A stretch of DNA of 37,527 nucleotides from Arcobacter sp. EP1 (GTDB lineage: Bacteria; Campylobacterota; Campylobacteria; Campylobacterales; Arcobacteraceae): contig LPNY01000042.1 of assembly GCA_001655195.1 (NCBI GenBank), positions 1 to 37,527 of the forward strand. Reading direction: 5' to 3'. How positions within the stretch are numbered: position 1 is the first letter of the stretch; each line of letters begins with the position of its first letter. The notes below the pieces were generated by a model. The model was not told where the DNA came from. It made no database searches and saw only the letters and a list, made by a program, of their open reading frames with translations. This document shows, in pieces, positions 33,237 through 37,527 of the stretch. A program made the translations under genes and the position numbers.

Positions 33237-33264
33237 GTCCCTTTTAAATGGGACATTTAAAAGG
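33237..33264 (+). promoter_or_regulatory. Hairpin over the nrdB ribosome-binding site
   Basis: CCTTTTAAAT (33240-33249) and ATTTAAAAGG (33255-33264) are perfect 10-bp complements around the loop GGGAC. The right arm contains AAAAGG, the ribosome-binding site of nrdB, 7 nt before its ATG. The loop can alternatively pair with GTCCC at 33237-33241, which would free the site. It may regulate nrdB translation. Confidence 0.6.
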
Positions 33265-33271
33265 TATAAAA

Positions 33272-34291
33272 ATGGCTAGAAAAACGATATATAACCCCGA
33301 TTCAACGGAATCACTAAACGATAGAAGAATCTTCGGGGGTGACCCTGATGGTATGATTAACTTTACACGAATGAAGTACCAATGGGCGCTAAATCTTTGG
33401 GATACAATGGAAGGTAATACTTGGTTCCCCAAAGAGGTACAAATGACAGGGGATGCAAAGGATTATAAATTCTTAACAAAACCCGAAAAACGAATGTATG
33501 ACTTAGTGTTATCACAACTTATTTTTATGGATTCACTCCAAACAAATAACTTGATGGACAATATCAACCCATACATTACAGTACCAGAAATCAACGCGTG
33601 TCTTTCACGGCAATCATACGAAGAGGCAAACCACTCTAAATCGTACGCTGTAATGGTAGAATCAATTTCAGATAATACTGATGAAATCTACGACATGTGG
33701 AAAAATGATACGCAACTTCGAGAAAAAAACAACTATATCGCTGCAGTTTATGATGATTTAGCAGGTGATATTACCGATGAGAAAATGGTTCTAGCAATGT
33801 TTGCAAACCAAATCTTAGAGGGGTTATATTTCTACGCAGGATTTGCCGCAATGTACGCACTAGGTAAATCAGGAAAAATGTTAGGTTCTTCACAAATGAT
33901 TCGATTCATTCAAAGAGATGAAGTAACACACCTATTACTTTTCCAAAACATGATTAACTCAACACGAAAAGAGCGACCAGAACTATTCACAAAAGAGTTA
34001 GAAGCTACAGTACGTGATATGTTCAGAAAAGCCGTAGACTTAGAAGCATCATGGGGAGCATACATCACCCAAGGTCAAATCCTAGGATTTACTGACGCCA
34101 TTATCAGACAATATATCGAATACCTAGCAGATAGAAGACTCGAAGCAGTAGGTTACGAGCCAATGTATCATGTGAAGCACCCTATTCCGTGGGTTGATGG
34201 GTATAGCTCGTTCAATGACCAAAGAACAAATTTCTTCGAAGGAAACGTAGTTAACTATAGTAAAGGTAGTATCGATTTCGACGATTTCTAA
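33272..34291 (+). CDS. nrdB: Ribonucleoside-diphosphate reductase small subunit (class Ia)
   Basis: The 339-residue di-iron protein generates the tyrosyl radical for NrdA. Iron ligands and radical site are visible: Asp87 (FMDSLQTNN), Glu118, His121 and Tyr125 in [17 protein letters not shown], then [11 protein letters not shown] and [12 protein letters not shown] for the second site. The C-terminus ends SIDFDDF, like the peptide that docks on NrdA. The start is ATG 33272 with AAAAGG 7 nt upstream; an in-frame ATG at 33248 lies inside the hairpin without a ribosome-binding site. Confidence 0.96.
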   Translation: MARKTIYNPDSTESLNDRRIFGGDPDGMINFTRMKYQWALNLWDTMEGNTWFPKEVQMTGDAKDYKFLTKPEKRMYDLVLSQLIFMDSLQTNNLMDNINPYITVPEINACLSRQSYEEANHSKSYAVMVESISDNTDEIYDMWKNDTQLREKNNYIAAVYDDLAGDITDEKMVLAMFANQILEGLYFYAGFAAMYALGKSGKMLGSSQMIRFIQRDEVTHLLLFQNMINSTRKERPELFTKELEATVRDMFRKAVDLEASWGAYITQGQILGFTDAIIRQYIEYLADRRLEAVGYEPMYHVKHPIPWVDGYSSFNDQRTNFFEGNVVNYSKGSIDFDDF

Positions 34292-34321
34292 AAAAAAGAG
34301 TTTTATTCATAGCTCTTTTTT
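34292..34321 (+). terminator. Rho-independent terminator of nrdB
   Basis: AAAAAAGAG and CTCTTTTTT form a 9-bp stem around a 12-nt loop beginning right at the nrdB stop. The stem's own T-rich 3' arm acts as the U-run. Confidence 0.75.
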
Positions 34322-34371
34322 GAAATTTCTGCGTTATCGCGGAAATTTCGCCAGTCACCTACAATAGTAGG
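34322..34371. repeat. Two hairpins after nrdB (candidate dispersed repeat)
   Basis: GAAATTTCTGCG-TTAT-CGCGGAAATTTC (34322-34349) is a 12-bp stem with one G-U pair and a 4-nt loop. CCTAC-AATA-GTAGG (34358-34371) follows 8 nt later. Neither has a U-run. The compact, GC-richer sequence stands out from its surroundings and resembles a REP-like dispersed unit. This is an inference, since the rest of the genome cannot be seen. Confidence 0.5.
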
Positions 34372-34450
34372 CTCCCAACAAAATTCCCACTCTGCCTTGA
34401 ACTTCCTAAAAAATACCTAGAACTAAAACTCTTTTTTGAAAAACTTTTTT

Positions 34451-34485
34451 CTGTGACAGGAACTGTGACGATATATTAATATAAT
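34451..34485 (+). promoter_or_regulatory. Promoter of the nuclease-like gene with direct repeats
   Basis: TATAAT lies at 34480-34485. CTGTGAC occurs twice, at 34451-34457 and 34463-34469, 12 bp apart, bracketing where a -35 would be. The repeats may be binding sites for a regulator. Confidence 0.5.
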
Positions 34486-34501
34486 TATTCTAGGAGTTAA
34501 T

Positions 34502-35359
34502 ATGGAAGATGAATTACTGAATAGAATACGAAAAGATTTAGAAAAGTCTGGTTTAAGTTCAGAGTTAGAAGCATGTAGTATCTTTGAGGAAAATGGATGG
34601 AGGGTTACTTCTGGAGGTTCTTATTTTGATAAAGATGAGCAAAAATCAAGAGAAATAGATATTGTTGCATATAAAGCTAATTCAATAACATCCAAAGGAA
34701 ATGAAGATGAATATTTAGCTTTCAATGATTTTAATATTTTGGCAGAAGTGAAAAAAAGTGAGAAACCTTGGGTTGTGTTTAAAAAGAATGATAAGTACAA
34801 GAGAGTTTTAGATTGGATGGAAATTACAGATATGAATTTCTTAAATTCCCAAGGGTATTATTTATCACTTTTTTTAGAAAAGGAGTCAAACTTCTTTGAA
34901 AAGGAAGAACATATATCGGGGATTCATGAAGCATTTAAGAACCCTAATGACCATTCAAGATGGTATTCAGCTTGTATGAGTGCTCTTAAAGCATCATTAG
35001 ATAAATATGAAAGTCAAATTAATGAACTTGGTGAAGAGTTTCGAAAATCACATACAATGATAGATATTTATTACCCTTTAATAATTTTAAATGGCAAATT
35101 AGTTAGTGCAACATTGAATAAAAATAATGGAATAGATTTAGAGTACGTCAATAATGTAGTGATGAATTTTGAATATGGAACAAAATACTATGAACATTCC
35201 CCATATAAAGTTAGAATAGTAACATTAGAAGGTCTTGATTTATTTTTGAAAAGAATTCATAATCAACAAATTGATATAAATAAAGCAATAATTCATTTAG
35301 AAAATTTTAATAAAAATAATCTTGAAATGTATGATAATGAATATGTTGAGTTAAATTGA
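34502..35359 (+). CDS. Orphan PD-(D/E)XK-type nuclease-like protein
   Basis: The 285-residue protein has the layout of a restriction-endonuclease-like core in its first 95 residues: SSELEACSIFEENGWRV (Glu21/Glu23), REIDIVAYK (Asp53), and ILAEVKKSEKPWVVF (Glu82-x-Lys84). The Asp...Glu-x-Lys set is the catalytic signature of the PD-(D/E)XK fold. Residues 100-285 match no family I can name. There is no methylase beside it, so a classic restriction-modification pair is not present. The start is ATG 34502 with AGGAG 5 nt before it. It could be a defence or repair nuclease. Confidence in the fold is moderate. Confidence 0.6.
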   Translation: MEDELLNRIRKDLEKSGLSSELEACSIFEENGWRVTSGGSYFDKDEQKSREIDIVAYKANSITSKGNEDEYLAFNDFNILAEVKKSEKPWVVFKKNDKYKRVLDWMEITDMNFLNSQGYYLSLFLEKESNFFEKEEHISGIHEAFKNPNDHSRWYSACMSALKASLDKYESQINELGEEFRKSHTMIDIYYPLIILNGKLVSATLNKNNGIDLEYVNNVVMNFEYGTKYYEHSPYKVRIVTLEGLDLFLKRIHNQQIDINKAIIHLENFNKNNLEMYDNEYVELN

Positions 35360-35360
35360 T

Positions 35361-35396
35361 GCTTTGTCTTTTATATATTCCTTCCTTTGACAAAGC
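35361..35396. terminator. Inverted repeat after the nuclease-like gene
   Basis: GCTTTGTC and GACAAAGC are perfect 8-bp arms separated by 20 nt, beginning one base after the stop. No T-run follows, so it may be a structural hairpin or weak terminator. Confidence 0.4.
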
Positions 35397-35403
35397 CGAG
35401 TGT

Positions 35404-35520
35404 TTAGTTTTCTCTTTTCGAAACCCGCTCGAAACTTGTCTGAGCGTTAATAAACGGGAGCAGGGGAAAACTTATGCCAGAAGGCATAATGAAATTTCAC
35501 GAGTAAAGAGAAAACCTTTA
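35404..35520. repeat. Structured MITE-like element with terminal inverted repeats
   Basis: GTTTTCTCTTT (35407-35417) and AAAGAGAAAAC (35505-35515) are perfect 11-bp arms, 87 nt apart. Inside are CGCTC/GAGCG (35426-35446) and TTATGCC-AGAA-GGCATAA (35472-35489). TTTA occurs just outside each arm and could be a duplicated target. The element is clearly more GC-rich than its surroundings. It could be a small transposable unit or a folded RNA. A 61-codon frame over it is not treated as a gene. Confidence 0.5.
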
Positions 35521-35537
35521 GGTCTTTGCTACAAATC

Positions 35538-35559
35538 TTAAGGTGTCAATTTGGCACCT
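35538..35559 (+). repeat. Leader copy of a palindromic motif shared with the ORF6N gene
   Basis: AGGTGTCAATTTGGCACCT (35541-35559), with three more bases in front, matches 21 of 22 positions of the stretch at 35832-35853 inside the ORF6N gene. That inner copy, AGGTGCCAATTTGGCACCT, is a palindrome with an ATT centre. The leader copy lies 80 nt before the start codon. Confidence 0.7.
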
Positions 35560-35639
35560 CAAATTAAAACCTTACAATCTGCAATAAAATAATAATCCCA
35601 TCAATTATCAGACTATAATTCTATATCAAAGGAGTTAGT

Positions 35640-36173
35640 ATGCAAACCCTACCTATAGAAAATGTTCAATCAAAGATTTATACAATACGCGCTAAACAAG
35701 TGATGTTCGACAATGATATTGCACACTTATACAACGTTGAAACAAAGTATTTAAAGCGTCAAACTAAAAGACATATAGAAAGATTTGATGAAGATTTTAT
35801 GTTTCAGTTAACAAAAAATGAGTTTGAAAGTTTAAGGTGCCAATTTGGCACCTTTGATTGGACAAGAAGTAAGTATCGTCCATTTGTATTTACCGAACAA
35901 GGTGTCTATATGCTGGCTACAGTAATAAATAGTGATATTGCTATAGAGACTACAAAAGCTATTATGCGTACCTTTACAAAGATGAGAGAGTTTGCTCTCA
36001 ATTATGAATCTCTCATAAAAGAGATAAATAGCATCAAAGAGGATAATAGATTCCATAAAGAACAAACCAATGAAAATACTAAAAATATAAAACTAGCGTT
36101 AGAGTATTTACAACAAATCTTAGAAGATACAAAAAAGACTGAAGAAAAAGTCATGGGTTTTAGAGTAAAATAA
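35640..36173 (+). CDS. ORF6N (KilA-N-like) domain protein, phage type
   Basis: The 177-residue protein has an ORF6N domain (about 1-115): IYTIRAKQVMFDNDIAHLY, then FDEDFMFQLTKNEFESLRCQFG and FVFTEQGVYMLATVI. A C-terminal coiled coil (about 120-165) follows. ORF6N domains occur in phage antirepressors and mobile DNA, where they bind DNA. AAAGGAG precedes the ATG. There is no phage gene nearby, so it is probably a stray or domesticated element in the island after nrdB. Confidence 0.88.
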   Translation: MQTLPIENVQSKIYTIRAKQVMFDNDIAHLYNVETKYLKRQTKRHIERFDEDFMFQLTKNEFESLRCQFGTFDWTRSKYRPFVFTEQGVYMLATVINSDIAIETTKAIMRTFTKMREFALNYESLIKEINSIKEDNRFHKEQTNENTKNIKLALEYLQQILEDTKKTEEKVMGFRVK

Positions 36174-36190
36174 TTATAGAAAGGCAACAA

Positions 36191-36712
36191 ATGAAAAATA
36201 TTGTATACATAGCCACAAGTTTAGATGGTTACATAGCAGACAAAAATGATGGTTTAGACTGGCTTCCTAGTCCAGACAGTGCTGACTTTGGTTTTGAAGC
36301 GTTTATAGACTCAATAGATGCTTTAGTGATGGGTAAAAATACATTTCAAACAGTATTAGCATACGGTGGAGAGTGGTTTTATAGTAAACCAGTGTTTGTT
36401 GTAAGTAGTAGTTTGAAAGAAATCCCTAAACACTTGGAAGAAAAAGTATTTTTAATCCAAGGAACTCCTACTGAAATTACAAACTTATTACGTAAAGAAG
36501 GTTTTGAAAACTTATACATAGATGGTGGATTAACGGTTCAAAACTTTTTAAAAGAGGATGTAATAGATGAACTGATTATCACTACTATTCCAACCCTATT
36601 AGGTGATGGGAAACCTCTGTTTGGAAAACAAGAAAAGCAATTACAATTTAAATGTATTGAATCTAAAGTCATCAATAAAATGGTACAAAATCACTTTATT
36701 AAAGAGAGATAA
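36191..36712 (+). CDS. Dihydrofolate-reductase-like (RibD C-terminal) reductase
   Basis: The 173-residue protein has the DHFR/RibD-C fold: IVYIATSLDGYIADKNDGLDWL at the start, ALVMGKNTFQ, PVFVVSSSL, and NLYIDGGLTVQNFLKEDVIDELIITTIPTLLGDG. It lacks clear residues to make it a true folate enzyme, so it is an NADPH-dependent reductase of unknown substrate. It starts 17 nt after the ORF6N gene. Confidence 0.88.
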   Translation: MKNIVYIATSLDGYIADKNDGLDWLPSPDSADFGFEAFIDSIDALVMGKNTFQTVLAYGGEWFYSKPVFVVSSSLKEIPKHLEEKVFLIQGTPTEITNLLRKEGFENLYIDGGLTVQNFLKEDVIDELIITTIPTLLGDGKPLFGKQEKQLQFKCIESKVINKMVQNHFIKER

Positions 36713-36732
36713 TATAGGCTACCTCTCTTTAA
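36699..36732 (+). terminator. Terminator-like hairpin over the DHFR-like gene stop
   Basis: TTAAAGAGAG (36699-36708) and CTCTCTTTAA (36723-36732) are perfect 10-bp arms. The stop codon lies in the loop. There is no proper T-run, so the terminating strength is uncertain. Confidence 0.45.
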
Positions 36733-36779
36733 AACTTTAAACTAAAAAATAACCCCTCTTTCTTTTTTATTTCTTTTGT

Positions 36780-36787
36780 TATAAAAT
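36780..36787 (+). promoter_or_regulatory. -10 box of the metalloprotease gene
   Basis: TATAAAAT ends 7 nt before the ATG at 36795, so transcription would begin at or one base before the start codon. No ribosome-binding site is visible. Confidence 0.5.
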
Positions 36788-36794
36788 ATAGATT

Positions 36795-37415
36795 ATGGAA
36801 ATAGGAAACAACCCCTATAGCTACTATGTAGATTTTCATTCCAGAGCAAACGCTCAACACCGTACCGTGTCAAACCAACAAGGACACGAGCATGATTCAC
36901 GTGGTTTAGAAAAAAATGAATCCAGTGAAGAATCTAAAAACAATCCTCAACAACAAGATACAAAAAGTACCCAATTAACAGCAGATGAACGAGCCCAAGT
37001 TAACAAACTACAAGCAATCGATTCAAAAGTGCGAGCCCATGAAGCCGCCCACCAAAGTGGTGCCGCAGCTTCTGGTGGAGCATCGTTTACGTACACACGA
37101 GGCCCTGATGGAGTGATGTATGCAGTAGGTGGAGAAGTTCCTGTTAGAATTTCAACAGGTGGAACACCACAAGCTTCAATTGCTAATTTACAAGGAGTAA
37201 TTGCAACGGCACTAGCTCCTGCTGATCCAAGTCCTCAAGATATAGCTGTTGCTTCAAAGGCAAGAGTTTTGATGATGAAAGCCCAACAAGAATTTGCTCA
37301 AGAGATTCAAGAAAAAATATCTCAGTCAAATGAATATGAACAAAGAGCAATCGGAGCGTATGAAAAAAATAGTGAAGAAGAATCTAAAGAAATGAGTGAA
37401 AATATAATTGCGTAA
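36795..37415 (+). CDS. Putative metalloprotease, CJM1_0395/SprA-related family
   Basis: The 206-residue protein begins with a low-complexity, Gln/Ser/Asn-rich stretch (about 15-70). A conserved core follows with VRAHEAAHQSGAAASGGASF, which carries the zinc-metalloprotease motif His-Glu-Ala-Ala-His, and then YTRGPDGVMYAVGGEVPV. A helical C-terminal tail ends it. There is no signal peptide. The family is widely named as a metalloprotease on the HExxH motif, and I know of no tested activity. It lacks a ribosome-binding site. Confidence 0.85.
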   Translation: MEIGNNPYSYYVDFHSRANAQHRTVSNQQGHEHDSRGLEKNESSEESKNNPQQQDTKSTQLTADERAQVNKLQAIDSKVRAHEAAHQSGAAASGGASFTYTRGPDGVMYAVGGEVPVRISTGGTPQASIANLQGVIATALAPADPSPQDIAVASKARVLMMKAQQEFAQEIQEKISQSNEYEQRAIGAYEKNSEEESKEMSENIIA

Positions 37416-37483
37416 TTAAAATTTCACCAATTATCCACTTTTTTTTACTATAATAATTTTATACATATACTATAGGAGAACAG

Positions 37484-37527
37484 ATGAAAAAAATATTATT
37501 AGGATTAGCGAGTCTATTTGTGGTTGT
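37484..37527 (+). CDS. N-terminus of an exported protein (cut by window edge)
   Basis: Fourteen codons are visible, MKKILLGLASLFVV, a signal-peptide-like start. AGGAGA lies 5 nt before the ATG, and a TATAAT box lies about 35 nt upstream. The mature part is beyond the window. Confidence 0.6.
   Translation, partial: MKKILLGLASLFVV

Noticed and set aside
35356-35541. A 61-codon plus-strand frame between the nuclease-like and ORF6N genes
   Set aside because: It lies entirely over the hairpin element, has no ribosome-binding site, and its composition follows the inverted repeats rather than a protein.

Overview
The window is AT-rich, densely packed and bacterial. It looks like a member of the Campylobacterota close to Arcobacter and its split genera. 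The grounds are the base composition, the many PAS/HisKA kinases with an IAHQW-type H-box, a purB-nrdA gene pair, a NrdA with an internal insertion, a mod operon containing a separate Mop/TOBE protein, and a HEAAH metalloprotease of the CJM1_0395 type. This assignment is inferred from gene content; no 16S or other marker is present.

Layout. Positions 1-4000 hold a two-component system: a periplasmic-sensing kinase, an OmpR-type regulator and, upstream, a receiver-less winged-helix protein. A VOC protein follows. Positions 4100-7550 hold a small Cys-rich protein, an EamA exporter with a flavin reductase on the minus strand, queF and a helix-turn-helix coiled-coil protein. The SRP RNA (4.5S) lies on the minus strand at about 7600-7707. 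Positions 7870-14600 hold an EamA transporter, an AraC/GyrI-like regulator divergent from a PLP aminotransferase, an orphan sensor kinase overlapping a YqaA/DedA protein, a TauE/SafE permease and a MarR regulator. The MarR gene sits beside a tandem NTF2-like lipoprotein gene; matching palindromes lie in front of both.

Positions 15700-21700 (minus strand) contain modE-modA-Mop protein-modB-nth-modC, almost without gaps, with an endonuclease III gene inserted between modB and modC. A ModE-type palindrome lies on the promoter. Positions 21760-23690 hold a Crp/Fnr regulator, a DUF606 transporter and an arylamine N-acetyltransferase. Positions 23690-26330 hold a heme-globin-coupled EAL phosphodiesterase behind a chemoreceptor gene, probably one oxygen-responsive unit. 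Small proteins and a pseudouridine synthase lead to purB, nrdA and nrdB at 29447-34291.

The stretch 34300-36180, after the nrdB terminator, looks accessory. It has hairpin repeats, an orphan PD-(D/E)XK nuclease-like protein, a structured MITE-like element and an ORF6N (phage-type) protein whose coding palindrome is repeated in its leader. A DHFR-like reductase and the metalloprotease follow, and a truncated gene begins at the right edge. No tRNA, rRNA, CRISPR array or transposase gene was found. The most interesting signals are regulatory: the MarR operator set, the ModE box with a possibly leaderless modE, the hairpin over the nrdB ribosome-binding site, and the nuclease/ORF6N island.
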